The notes under the pieces were generated by a model, which did not search any database, was not told the DNA's origin, and worked only from the letters and a program-made list of their open reading frames with translations. A DNA stretch of 64,000 nucleotides, taken from assembly GCA_014529385.2 (NCBI GenBank), contig CM043948.1:23862451-23926450 (forward strand). The letters run 5' to 3'. Both the position numbers and the translations under genes were made by a program. The stretch is from Adiantum capillus-veneris. Lineage: Eukaryota > Streptophyta > Polypodiopsida > Polypodiales > Pteridaceae. This document shows positions 11,231-23,300 of the stretch, piece by piece; positions within the stretch are counted from its first letter, which is position 1, and each line of letters opens with the position of its first letter.

Positions 11231-11727
11231 TGATACTTCGATGGTCAAAACACATGGTATCCTTGATGACCATAGCTTAAGTGGATTCACAAATACCACT
11301 TCCTATTACAACTAGATTAATTGAGCAATTGGCTATATATCAATTACTAGCTGGAAGGTTGTACAAAAGAAATCGAGATGGAATATTGATTTTATGCATT
11401 AATCATGAGGAGAGAACCCAATACCTAAGTCAAATACATATTATTGTAGTAGGACTTTACTTTGTGAAAGACCAAACTATGCAAAGGATCTTGAGACTTG
11501 GAGTATTTTGGCCAACTATGAGGAGTGATGTTCACTCATTTGTGAAAAATTGTCCTCAGTGTAAAAAAAAAGCACCCATACCTCATGTGACATTGTTCCA
11601 AATATCACTTGTTCCTAAGTGGAGTGACTATCTGGTTACTTACTTGTCAAGCCGAACATTTTCCGAGGATATGAGTAAATGCCGCCAAAGAGCAATTGAA
11701 ACTGAAGCAAGAGACTACTCTTATTAA
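11160..11727 (+). pseudogene. gypsy1 integrase, first (degenerate) H2C2 zinc-binding domain with its linker
   Basis: After RNase H comes a linker and then LAGRLYKRNRDGILILC, followed by HIIVVGLYF, FWPTM and CPQC. This is the layout of an integrase HHCC domain, except that the second histidine is a tyrosine. The segment ends with VPKWSDYLVTYLSSRTF, which again looks like an RNase H to integrase linker, and a complete HHCC domain follows (next entry). The two linker-plus-zinc blocks are therefore in tandem ahead of a single catalytic core. Confidence 0.65.
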
Positions 11728-11734
11728 AAAACCA

Positions 11735-12419
11735 ATTGTATTAGAGAGGAAAAGATCAACATCTGCGTCTTTGTGCAAATGAAGATGAATATATTCCCAT
11801 TATAGAACAAGCACATGCTGGATTAGCTGGAGGTCACTTTTCTAGTGAAACCACCGCAAGAGCAATTTTAATGGCAGGCATATGGTGGCCAACACTTTTT
11901 GTAGATGCCAAGGAATATGTTCGATGGTGTGATGCATGTCAACGAGCTAAAATGCCAACTCGTGCAGATAGCATGTCCTTAAGACCGATGATGGGGGCAA
12001 GAGCTTTTGCAAAATGGGGTATAGAATTTATTGGGCCAATACAGCCACCTGCCTATAGAACCCAAGCTCACTATATCATTGTAGCTATGGACTATTTGAC
12101 CAAGTGGGCCGAGGCTAAAGAAACTCAAAAGAATGATGCCATAACCACAGCTGCATTCTTGTATGAGAATGTATTCACAAGATATGAACTGCCAATAGAA
12201 ATCGTTAGTGATAGGGAAACTCAATTCCTCAATGAGGTAATTGAGTATCCGCTTAATGAGTTTATGGTCATCCATAACAAATCTCCTCCCTATCATTCAC
12301 AAGAAAATGGACAAGCTGAGCATACGAATAAAACTATTAGCTCAAAATTGACTAAAGTGGTTAGTTCAGGACGGACATATTGGGAAATCAATCTCCATGC
12401 TGCTCTATGGGCGTATTGA
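11735..12419 (+). pseudogene. gypsy1 integrase: second H2C2 domain and catalytic core
   Basis: The zinc domain reads HAGLAGGHF, WWPTL, CDACQR. The core follows: WGIEFIGPI, TDYLTKW-like DYLTKWAEA, VSDRETQF and the NGQAEHTNKT block. The triad is D,D,E in the family; here the first position is E (GIEFIG) instead of the usual D, which would probably disable strand transfer. A TGA or TAG at about 12417 ends the open frame, and the C-terminal part continues in other frames. Confidence 0.85.
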
Positions 12420-12960
12420 GTTTCATTCAAAACAACTTTAAATGCTACACCCTTTAACCTTGTTTATGGTCTTGATGCCATACTACCAATATAATTTTTG
12501 TTACCGACACTAAGTGTAGCAAAGGATCTTGAGTGGACTGGACATGAACTGTCAGAGAGACTTGATGATTTAGAAAATCTTGATGAGCAAAGGCTAACTG
12601 ATGTAGCTCACATCTATGCACAAAAGAGGAAACAAAAACAATTTTTTGATTCCCATCTAATTACAAGAATCTTCAAAAAGGGGACTTAGTTTTAGTCTAT
12701 TCCCTTAAGCAACACATTCCCAAGTTTAAGGAAAAGGGAAACGGACCGTTTATCATTGAAGATGTATCTCCAAGTGGAGCAGTTAAGTTGTTCACCCTAG
12801 ATGGTGAACCAATGGCTAATTGGATTAGTGGATGCCGTTTAAAGAAGTACAATTTGTTACTAACCAATGAATTGATAGAAAAGATGAATGCAGCGAAGCA
12901 AAGAAAGATAAAACAACAACAGGTTATTGATGAAGCTCAAGAGGAAGCTTGTCTTTGAGT
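12420..12960 (+). pseudogene. gypsy1 integrase C-terminal region
   Basis: Continues the integrase in broken frames. It reads LPTLSVAKDLEWTGHELSER, then KRKQKQFFDSH, then DLVLVYSLKQ, KGNGPFIIEDVSPSGAVKLF and GCRLKKYN. The last block is the SH3-like GPY/F-type C-terminal DNA-binding domain of gypsy integrases. No chromodomain is visible after it. Confidence 0.65.
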
Positions 12961-13079
12961 ACCCAAAAGGAAAGCTGCTGTGAAATCAACAAATACGTAT
13001 TCCCATCAACACTCTGGAATTAGCTGAACGACTATGGGAATTACAGAAAGATGCAGTAGCAACGGATGATGAATGGTTA

Positions 13080-13767
13080 GATGGAATGGACCTTCGCATC
13101 AAAGTATAGCTGAACAATCATAGCACAAATGCATTGGTTGATATAGGATCTTGGGTAAATGCATTCAGTTATTCTACGTACAAGAAAGCAACAAGTCAGT
13201 CCTTGACATCAAAAATATCGACTATTAAAGGATGCAACAAGAACCCAACACCAACATTGGGAGTAGTCAACTTAAATGTGATAGTGCATGGATGTTCATG
13301 CCCTCATCAATCTGTATGCTTACAAGATAAACACATGAATGAAACAATGATTCTTGGAATCTCATAGATGCGGACATATAAGGCAGTACCAGATTGGGAT
13401 ACCAATCAACTCAAGCTATCACTTAAAGACAGACAATTCATTGTTCCAATTGCACCAAGCAAGGAGGAATGGAAAGGAGGTTTCCAGCAGAACAAACCAT
13501 GAAGCAATCAATCTTCTCCATCCTATCGACAAGAAAATGCTACAAGTAGCATGCAAGGAGTCAGGAAAATTTGGGTACAAAAAAGCACAGCTTAAGGAAA
13601 AGCCGATTCAAATTTGGGTGCCCAAAACATCATCTACTGTAACAAAGATGGTTCTAAGGATCAAAACACAAAGAAGAGCATCTTCGAGCAGGGAACCTAA
13701 AACAAAGTGGACTTGGAAGAAAAAAGAGCATTTATCTTCTTCGCAAACTGTAAATCCGATAAAGTAG
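13080..13767 (+). pseudogene. Second retropepsin-like domain downstream of the gypsy1 integrase
   Basis: The sequence reads NALVDIGSWVNAFSYSTYKKA at about 13128-13190, then a glycine turn, then ETMILGIS, followed in the next frame by MRTYKAVPDWDTNQLKL and FIVPIAPS. This is the order of an aspartic protease: a hydrophobic strand, D-(T/I)-G-S, flap region, then ILG and the post-domain tail. It is separate from the protease at 8384-8722 and lies after the integrase, which is unusual. Two frames and several stops show decay. The open tail to 13767 is basic and unassigned. Confidence 0.55.
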
Positions 13768-14172
13768 TGGAAAGTTAAATCTCAAAAGACTCAACCACAA
13801 CATTCGGACCAAGGCAAACCAAGATACCAATGGCGAGTTAAATCTTGACATCCATCATTATTGATACGACAGCTCAAGAAATCAGCCTGCCAAAGCATCC
13901 TGACGGTACAATCAAGCAAGGAGCACACAAGCTACAAGATTTGCTCTTTGGGAGACAACAAAAGTAAATCTCGACCTCAGAAACCCTTGAGTTAATTACT
14001 CAAGACCCAACTCTCCAACAACATAATGGTTTGAATTGCATTGATCTTCAAAGCATGATAGAGCCAACCAAGGCTATGCATAGACGCGATTGTTCAACCC
14101 ATGCACACAGTCGTCTCGGAGTACGCCATCTAGAAGGGGTGGAAGGGAACTAAGTAATTAAGGGCAATGTTT
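13768..14172 (+). other. gypsy1 3' untranslated region
   Basis: Short open pieces with stops, no recognisable domain. A second purine-rich run (agaaggggtggaaggga) lies at about 14131-14149, before the better-placed polypurine tract. Confidence 0.4.
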
Positions 14173-14191
14173 GAAGAGGGAGGAAAAAGTT
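14173..14191 (+). other. Putative gypsy1 polypurine tract
   Basis: GAAGAGGGAGGAAAAAGTT is followed directly by TGATGTTAACGTG, the form expected for a PPT abutting an LTR that begins with TG. Confidence 0.55.
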
Positions 14192-16160
14192 TGATGTTAA
14201 CGTGTGATTTTTTGTAAAATTACCTAATAATGCCCTTACAAAATCATCAACAAGGAAAATTGAACTGATAACATCTCCCCGACGAGTGTAAATAATGTAT
14301 ATACTATTAGAAAATCGTTTAAAAAGGTCTTTTTTTGTTATTTTTCATCATTTTTCTTGATATTGGAACTTAAAAATGGAGAAATCCACCAAGAAACAAT
14401 AAAGCTATGTTTTTTAATGGTTTTTCTTAATTATTGGATTTTCACTTTGCTTTTTTAGCGTATTTTGTTATTTTGTTATTTTTTAATAAACATGTCAAAA
14501 AAAATAAAATAGCAAATGAGCTTCGATGGAAAAATTGACGATATGCTGATGATCAGAAGGACAAGGCGGACATGAACAAAAAATTTCAATCGAATCGGCA
14601 GATGGAAGTGGGAAGCCTAAATTAGGATGCCAAGACCTACTTTTGCAAATTCTTGCAGAATGAGCTACCGGAATCCGATTGAGGAAATTTTGAGTTTAAC
14701 ATAGATTTCACGGCCTAATGGGACTAACAAGGAAATTTGGGGAAAAATAGTTTGGGAAGTCCGAGTATAGATATCAAAGGTAGCCCAAAATCACCTCATT
14801 TCCGCTAGTCGCCCTTGGAGAAGAGAGCTCTCGACCTTCTTCGCGCGCGATTTTCGGAGTCCACAATTGCCCTTTTACAACGCAAACTCACACGAGACAT
14901 GAGGGGTAAGTTTTACGCTTATCAATGGTCAATTCTATATGGCCGGTAGCAAGTCTAGGCTCAAGGAAAAAACCCTAGAAACTGAGGAGTGCACGAAGTC
15001 CTACGACCAAAAATTGACCATAGCGGCTTGTTAGATCAACCAAATTGGACGAGACTTGAATTGTAGCATGCCCCTATATAATAGAACACTTCTATATCAC
15101 GAGATGACCATTCGGCAGGGGTCGAGGGGGGTCCCAAGTAGAAAATCTAGGTTTTTGCTAGATGCCAGAATTGGATTCTGACTCCACAGACATCTTATAG
15201 ACTGGGTCTATATACAATGTACATGGATGGTTTCATGAAAACAGTCAAGGCAAGCTCTCAAAAAGCAAAAAACAGCTCGAAGGCTACAAAAGCGTCAAAT
15301 TTGACATAAGAAATCAAACTGACTCAAAATGGGCCAAAACTGGATAGGTAGCATCAAGACTGTGTAGCGGATAAGTCCATAGCTTCAAAAGTGACTAACG
15401 AACTCCATAGGCCATCTACTCACAAAAGTCGGTGATTTCAGAGTCGGCAAAGCACGAAGTGATGTTGACACGACAAAACTGTACCGAATTCAATTTCGGA
15501 CTTGTTTTAGATGTATGGAATATGTCTAGGTCATCAAATTGTCAAATCTTGCAAAAAAATTGACTACAATAAATAATCACGATTATTTACTTTTGTGCTT
15601 TTTTGGCTTGAAAATGATACCTTCATTTCACCTATCATTTGTACACATCTATTACATACTACATTTCAAGTATGAGCCAAAATGATCAAGGAAAACTTGG
15701 AAATTGTCAAAAAACACAAAGAAGTCTTTCCAATCCAATTTTTGAGTTATCTGTCACATTTTTTGATCCCAATCACCATATATCTCATACATAGAGTCTA
15801 CATCATGCTTAGAACCAAGTTGCACCAAAAAATATACATTTTGATGAAAAAGTTAATAATCGTGATTATTACTTTCTTGCCAAAGTCGGGGAAATTGTAA
15901 CTTTGACCTTATGGGACCAAAGCACATGATGTCCCAAGTCCACTGACCAAATTTGAGCAAGTTTGGATCTCAAAATCTAAAAATCCGTTTATATCTACTG
16001 TTTCAGAGACTGAAAGCCTAAATCTGGCACCATTTCCACCCTGTGCACTCAATTGAGCCTACACTTCACTCAGAGCACCTAAATGCTGTATGTTTCAAGC
16101 CTATGATGTCAAAAATGAAAAAAGTTGGAAAACATGTTTTTATGCATCCTCCAAAATTGA
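14192..16160 (+). other. Putative gypsy1 3' LTR and/or non-coding AT-rich tract
   Basis: About 2 kb without a convincing gene. It begins TGATGTTAACGTG after the putative PPT, contains a TATA-like block (tatataatag) near 15075, and has near-identical inverted octamer contexts around aataatcacgattatt (15572-15588) and aataatcgtgattatt (15852-15867). A small open frame at 15682-15900 looks random. With the 5' LTR out of the window the 3' boundary cannot be set. Confidence 0.35.
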
Positions 16161-16169
16161 TTTGAAGCA

Positions 16170-18947
16170 AATTGGACTCAATTTGTCAGCAATTCACACT
16201 CAAGGGTATTCCAGAGCGGAATTTGCAGAATTTTCTAACCTTGGCACTGTATTCACTTAGCAGGAGCAATGCAAGCCGCTGCGAAGGCCAAGAAAAGTCT
16301 GTCCCAAAAGGAAAAGTTGCAAGAGCTGCCACCATACCAGCTAGACCCAAGTTCAGTAATAAAGACGGCCAAGGCAACATACTTGTCAAGAGAACAGCTT
16401 GAAGAAAACAACACCACGATTTTCACAGGCAGGTTCACGAGCGAAGAAGGACACCAAGTGGAGTTGCAAATGTTACCAAAAGAAATGTCTGATGTAGCTG
16501 CCAAACCAAACACCAAAGAAGCCAACATAAGGTTGGGCCTCAGGGACTTCTACGACCAAGAACCGTGCAGCGTAGATTTCTAGAAAGCCTATGAGTTATT
16601 GTCTACTATCAAAGAGGATGGATCATCCCAAATAACCGACCAACAAGGGCAGAAAGTCGAATTAGTGATCACAAAAAAGATGTGGTCGAGGCACTAAAGC
16701 TGCCAACTAAAGGGATGACAATGCAGGCCCGAGAGAGAAAGACAGCAGGCACATTCACCAAGGAGACTGCTGCTGCAACTTTTGCCGACCTCATCCAAAG
16801 GTAAGTGGAAGAACCAGCATGCCTATACCATCATCACTTCCACTTTTTATCAAAGAGACCGCCACAGTACACCACTCAAACCATGTGGTGGCGACCAGCT
16901 TCACCCAAGTGTTGAAGACGACAACCAGGCAGCCAATTGTCCCCAAAACCACACATTCATAGAAAAGAGTTTATAAGTTAGATGAAGAATCTGCCGAAAG
17001 CTCCCACGAATCTCATAGCATTGAGAGCTCAAACAACGAGGAGAGAAGGGCCAGAATTGAAGAGACGAAGAAGAAAGTTGTAGTTGCACACCAAGAAGAA
17101 CCTCAACAAAAGAAGGCGAGGTTTGAAAGGGAAAACAGACTTATGAAAGGAGCCGCCAAGCCGTAGGTGAGGACCCAAAAAGGTGGGTTCCAAGAGAGAT
17201 AAGGGGACCCAGAACCAAAAACCCTGCAATGAAAGAAGCAGAGGACCCCCCAACTTTCTTGAGCGCATGTACGTAGAGGCAGAAGCCCTAAAGTTAAAAG
17301 AAGCTCAAGAGGCTGAGAGGAAAGCAAGGGAAGAAGCGGCCGAACATCAGAGACAATCGGAGGCTACAAAACAAAGCAAGGCACGACACTACCAGGAGGT
17401 GATGTCTCCAAAGCCCACCTCACCCGCTACGGAGCAGGCAAACCAGCCCTCGCCCTTCACCAACAGCTAGATCCAATGAGGGTGAGGAAGCCAAAGAGAA
17501 GGAGCATGAATAGCAAGAACAAATAGCAACCGGTTTTGCATAGTCAAAAGCAACAGAAATAGAGGCAGACCCTTCTACGACCGAAACAACCGCAACGCTC
17601 AAGGAGAAGTAGCACCCCCGCCACAACCATAAGCAGCCACCACAGCACCACCCAAGGAGCCACACACTGAGACGGCTGAAACATCTAGATAGTCTACAAA
17701 GTCTGAAGAATGGGAGACAAACGATGAAGTCATCATGCAAGTAAATAAATATGCCAAGCAAATGCAGGTGATGACAAAAAAATGAGAACAACAACACTTA
17801 GCCGTAGTGCTAAGGCTAGAGAGCTCGAGCTAGTCATCGATGCTGTACAAGGAGAGCTAGATGACAGGATGAGCATAATCTCGGATCTACAAAGAAAATT
17901 CAAAGAGCTGAAAGATAAAGCAGAACAACACCAGCTAGCCAAAGAGAAGTAGCAGAAAGAAATGGAGGAGTTGGGAGAGATTTTAACCAAGTTATCCGAT
18001 GCCAGCAAGACCAAAGATCAACAGCTGATAGAGGTAACAAATGAACTCCTAACCACTACTCTGTCAGTACAAAAGATCCAAGTGCACTCAATGTAGCAAA
18101 TGCATCTTTGTAATACTCTGAGAAAAGGATCAATGATCAGGCAGCCTTTTTGAGATAGATAAGAGAAAATCTTGTTGTCGCCTCTATCAAAGGTACATAT
18201 GTCCACCCCAAGTGGAGAAAGAGATGGTTGAACAAGAATCCAAGATACCCGATTCTGTTCATAAGAGCACCTGCCGCACTACAGAAAGACCCAACATTTT
18301 GTCATGTACCAAGAGTAAGGACATGGCAAGCATTTGAAGCACTGAGAAAGAAGCGGCCTACATGGCTAAAATATCCACGATTGCTAGATCCAGAGAAGGG
18401 AACACCAATAGAGGAATACATGGTGAAACCCTAACGGGTGCCATGACTTTCTTCAAAAGCCTTCTTGACCTCTCATGTGCCATGTTATATAAGATTTGCA
18501 AAATGCTGCTCACATGTATTCAAGCTTTTCACGAGCCAGAGCAAGTAGGAGCACCGTGGATGTCTTTCGTCGAAGGCAGGAGCACCATGGATGTCTTTCC
18601 TTGAAGGCAATAAGGATCTCTGCTATGACTTAAGTGGCCAGGCTTTCGAAGAAGTCCTTTACATCTTCTATGCCCGATGCATGTTTTTGCCCTCTAGCAA
18701 TATGTTGGGGTTTGAGGAAGCATTCTATACAGGTTTATTCACTTGGCGAACAAAGATATTTGGGCCAACGATAAGCAACCTTACATCCAAATTTGTTGGC
18801 TATTTAGCCATTGAGCTTAAAAACAGAGTCACCATGCAGTTCTTGCAGGTTCTTGACAAAGAGAGAAGAGTCAGATATGAGAAAGCATTACACGCGCTTC
18901 ATGACCACCTCGCCAACTGTCAACCCGAAGACTACTTCAGCCCATGA
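16170..18947 (+). pseudogene. Broken coiled-coil-rich protein region, probable extra ORF or Gag-like ORF of an LTR element
   Basis: Successive open pieces on the + strand are separated by stops and shifts: 16269-16583; about 16980-17165 (acidic/serine then basic); 17183-17470 (a long Glu/Ala/Lys/Arg helix); 17805-18090 (a heptad-like segment with ELDDRMSIISDLQRKFKELK); 18228-18434; and 18591-18947. The last piece is hydrophobic and helical and ends at a stop 23 bases before a polypurine tract. No domain I know is present: no zinc knuckle, no protease or RT. The position directly before a PPT and LTR-like end suggests an element-encoded protein. Whether it belongs to gypsy1 or to another element is unresolved. 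Confidence 0.45.
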
Positions 18948-18969
18948 AGCTATGTCAAGGGACGACACA

Positions 18970-19763
18970 GGCGAGGAGGGAGGGAATGTTAGCAGCAAGC
19001 TAACTTGGATAACATTTTTCAGAGCTTTCATTGTAAAAACACTTATTATTTTGATGAATTGGAAATATTGTAACTCCTACTTTCCAGATAAACAGTGTAA
19101 CTAATGAGCCGGGGCTACAAGCTTCCAGATTGTATCAACCTGTTTTTAGTTAGAGCTCCCATACTATTAGTTTTGACCACAAAAACCTTGACTAAGGTAT
19201 AAAAGCCAATTTTTGTAAGGTTTGTTTTTTCCTTTGACTACTCTAAAAGTAAATTGTAGATGTTAGGTGACACCGTCCCTGGCTTTATTATACATGGCTT
19301 GGATTTTATCCGCCTCCTCCTACAAAACAGTTATGTTACAGTGTACCTCCCCCACTCTTCTTTTTACAACGCTCTAAAGATGATCTCTATGCTCATGCTG
19401 ATTATTGGGGTTCCCCCTCAGGCCCCAATCCCGGGACGTAGGATGATTCGCCTTGGCGATGGCCGTTCCGCTCACGGTTATTGGCGAGAGCCGATAACCA
19501 ACCAAGAGATCATCAATAGCACGTTGACCATGTATCCAACCCTTCCTCCATAGTAGAACTGTAGGTAGTCTCCTGTAAGTGCAACATCGGCACAGAGGAA
19601 GTGTCATCAATCCCATATCGCCCCTCAGTTTCCTTAGTTTCCAGTATGCATGAAACCAGAAGAAAGGGTAGTTGGCTCAGCTGTGTGTGTTAAACTGTGC
19701 GTGTTAAACCTTTTTTTAATCCTTTTTATTGCCAACCTTGCTTGAAAGCCGTTAAATTGTTAC
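18970..19763 (+). repeat. Putative PPT and 3' LTR of an unidentified LTR element
   Basis: The purine run AGGCGAGGAGGGAGGGAA (about 18969-18986) is followed at 18987 by TGTTAGCAGC. A TATA box (ggtataaaag) lies near 19195, about 210 bases in, as expected for U3. A plausible end is the TGTTACA at 19757-19763. There is no second LTR copy in the window and no TSD, so the boundaries are tentative. Confidence 0.4.
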
Positions 19764-20320
19764 AATTAAATAGGCTTGCTTGCAAAGAGACAACAAGACT
19801 GTTTACCAAATGTTTTTGAAAAGTTTTGGATAATAGAAACACAACGTGAGCTAACAGCGCTCACTTCTCTCCTTCTCGCGCTTCCTACTCCCTTTTCGGT
19901 TGTCACATTGCAGTGCCGTTTGTTGCTTGCAATCGCAGGTCAGAGCTCTACACATTGACGTAAAAGACCATATTAGGTATTTTGGTAAAAATCTCACATT
20001 ATGGTAATCTCTAAATCGACTAAATTCATGTAATTTGGGAATTTTCCACTTAAAGTGGGAAAAATTGAGGTGTGTGGTTAGTAAATAAAGTGAAAATCTC
20101 ATAGGATTGTGGTGTTGATAAACACCAAAAGTCAAGAGGATGTACAACACATGGATTTGAATAAAAACTACGAATTACATAAAACAAAGGAAGATACAAA
20201 AAAGATTTTGTTTACAAAATTGACTAGTATAGTCACAATAGAAGCTCCACATAATTCTACTCCACATTTGATACCATATTTAAACTTTGATCCAAGTGTG
20301 GTTGATGTGCACGAGTGAGG
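19764..20320. other. No gene seen
   Basis: AT-rich spacer. Short open frames exist on both strands but none has recognisable content. An inverted pair flanks 20040-20070 (ttttccactt / aagtgggaaaa). Confidence 0.5.
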
Positions 20321-20329
20321 CCTTCTTTG

Positions 20330-23300
20330 GCTTTTAGAGCATGCCTTTCTGGAATCTTTATTCTAGAAAATGGTCCTTCTTTGTTGGGTCTTCAGGACCA
20401 AAAAATTGCATCTACAGTTTCCCACACTTGTGGGTCCTTATAGTTGACAGCCCAATAACCCTTCCAACAATTACTGTAAGCTTGAGTATCTGTCATCCCA
20501 CTTTTTCTCGCGCAAGGTGCCCAATATTGAATCAAGAGTTTTCTATAGTTTGGTGATGTAGGCTCATTATCAATGTCAGATAAAGCCATTGCAAGCCACA
20601 CTCGATAGATTTCTGTGTCACTCGGAACAAGCATAAGAAAGTCACCTTAGTGCACATCAGACATAGGGTCAAACTCTTCCCTTGGTCTATCTCATTGAGG
20701 CCCACAAAAATGACCGTTCAACTCTTCAAGGCCTAGGAATCTTTCTGCGCCTTGTTGCAAATTCATTGTAGTGCTTTGTAGGTGAGAATATTCTTGAGTT
20801 TTTGGCCAAAACATTTCATACAAGACTCCCTCTGATATGATTGCTTTTCCAATCTCTTCAATTACCTTACTCCAATATTCTATCACGGGTCTATAATATC
20901 GCGGAATACTTGAACCATTCCCTAAATTTTTCCAAAATTTTATATAGTTCTTTAGCCCCAAAATGAATTCTTCATGGGCCTTGACATACTCCGCCATTGG
21001 TACTAGAGGTGGATCTCCATGTGGTAACATTGGCTTGCCTTCTGTGTCTGTTTTCCAAAGGCGAATACTTCCACTCCAACTTGATACACCTACATGTGCC
21101 TTATATTGCATCATTGGTGTCTCATCCTGCATAAAGAATCTGAACTGAAGCGGCTTGGAATGTCCAACAAGTATGTCTTGTCCATCACAAAGATAGCCAT
21201 CACAATATTGCTTGAAATCGGGGATATTTGTGAGAAAAAATGGAGCTGGAGATGAAGATGAAGATGAGCTGTTTCGTAATGTATCCATCAAATGTGGCAA
21301 AGTATAGGTTTGTGTAACTCTCAACTTTTCTAAAAACCTACTAAACATGGCGTTTATGTCCTCATGTGTATGCCCAACCATTAAAAATCCTAGCTGGATG
21401 GTTTTGAAAACACCCCTTGCAACAAGCATTGACAAATAGGCAAATAAGTATCGATTTTTGTTTTCCCCTGCACAATTATCCAATTGTAGCAACAAGTTCT
21501 CTGGCAACCTGCGAAATGTTGACCCCAATTCCTCTTCTGCAATTTCTGATGGCTGGGCTCTTTTCCATCACTCAAGTTATGGTAGTCCAAAGCATCCCTT
21601 GAGTTCAAAGCATGTAGTAGTGAAATATTGCTCCTTGGAAGTCCATTTGTTACTAGATCACCAAGAGGATTCTTATCTATCCTCTCTAGGTTATGTAAAC
21701 AATTAGCAATTGAGCCAATTGTAAGATTTGGATCAGCTGGCCACAAACCATTCAAGATAAAGTGTCCGTAATGACCTTCTCCATGTCCATGAGTGATCAT
21801 GCCAATCAATGCCACTTGCAGATTATATCCTGAATCCACACCCTTAGGAACAATGCGTAATCTAGGAATGGTAGTCTTCTTTTGATCCATCTTATCATGG
21901 ATTATGCATACATATTTTGGTGGTTGAGTTTTTGAATATGTGCGCCATGCATAATATAGGCTTCTGCAACTCTTTTGTTGTGCCATGTGAACTTCTCTCT
22001 CCCTCAAGAGAAGAGCTCTCTCTTCAAGAGAAGGTTTAGCTTCTAACCTTGCCTTGATTGAGCTACAAATATTGCACTTAGAGAACTCACTCGTCTTTGT
22101 TAAAGTGACATGTGGGTACTCTTTGTTCCAAATTCTACCAAAAGAAGATTGGGATAGCTTCTTCTCATAGCCCATTTGGTCAAGTGTTGTGTTGATTTCA
22201 CATAAAATATCCACTTGTTTTTATGTTGATGGAATCACCAATTGAGTCTCTCTTGAGCCATCTAGCAGTGTTCTACTTCTATGTAGCATCTTCTCAGAGT
22301 TGTTTTCCACAAACTCATTTAGTAGTGCTCTTGCTAAACTAGTATGTTGAAGTCCCCTTCTCAATGTACATGTGTTCCCATGTATATTGGCGCACACCAT
22401 TTTCAAAGTTCTCCTTGTATCGATAAAATGATGTCTTTGGTATTCCATGCAGCTCATACCATGCTCTACAACAAACAATAGAGCCATTTAGCCTGAATTG
22501 GTATTGTGACTTCTCATCTTTCTGATAACATATAGAAAGAACATCATAAACATAATTAGTGCGTGATTTTTGAGACTCTCCCCAAAATTGTTGTCATAAC
22601 CTTGTCACCATATCACGATCTGTAAACTGGCAACATTTTTGTGCACAACAATCAATGCATGATACCCTTTGAATTGATTTGTTTGAAAGGTAAAAAGTGG
22701 AAGCGGGTGCTGCTTTTGATTTTTGAGTCCTGTTCATGAAAGTGTATTGTCTCTTCCTTGAAAATTGGACAACATTACTCCCATCAAGTTTTTTTCCAAC
22801 ATTGTCATCATTGGATACATCCTCATATGTAGCATGCATGTCATCAACAGGAACAAAACGTTGTAATGGGCTCCCATTCAACATTGTTGTCTACTTGATG
22901 GGCCACTTTAGCAAAGTGATGCTACCCACTTCAACCACATCATCAATGCTTGCATTTGATCTTTCAATACCCACATCCACACAATCATGACCAAGTTCCT
23001 GAAAGTTGACACAATCATGTGGAAATACATATAAGATGGTCCCTTCATTCATGGTTTGCATCATTGTGTCATCTTTTAAAAGGACCCTCTGATTTCTCCA
23101 AGAATCTCGAATCACTGCTTCAAATTTTGGGCTTGTCATAGGTATTGCATATGTAACTAGAGGATCACAATGATCCTGTTCTTCATCACCATTGTAGCTT
23201 TCCTGTGGATCAATTAAGTTCCCATTCAATATAAAAGATCGCAAAAGAAGCTTTGACCATCGAACAACACTCCATAATGAGCCTTGGAGAGATGAAGTAT

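Larger units (their letters stand above)
1..14191 (+). mobile_element. gypsy1: decayed Ty3/gypsy LTR retrotransposon, 5' LTR outside window, split by copia1
   Basis: The order on the + strand is gag with zinc knuckles, retropepsin, RT, RNase H, integrase, then a second retropepsin-like domain and a polypurine tract at 14173-14191. RT before integrase identifies the Ty3/gypsy superfamily. Many frameshifts and stops break every reading frame, so this copy cannot encode its own proteins. The internal sequence is interrupted at 2846-8383 by a copia element on the opposite strand; the 5-bp duplication AACAC (2841-2845 and 8384-8388) lets the two halves be joined exactly. The 5' LTR and primer binding site are not in the window. 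Lineage is uncertain: the RT looks closest to non-chromoviral plant gypsy elements. Confidence 0.85.

Noticed and set aside
14192-19763. A confident LTR pair for gypsy1 formed by 14192 onward and 18987-19763
   Set aside because: The two starts (TGATGTTAAC and TGTTAGCAGC) are not alike and no long similarity between them was seen.
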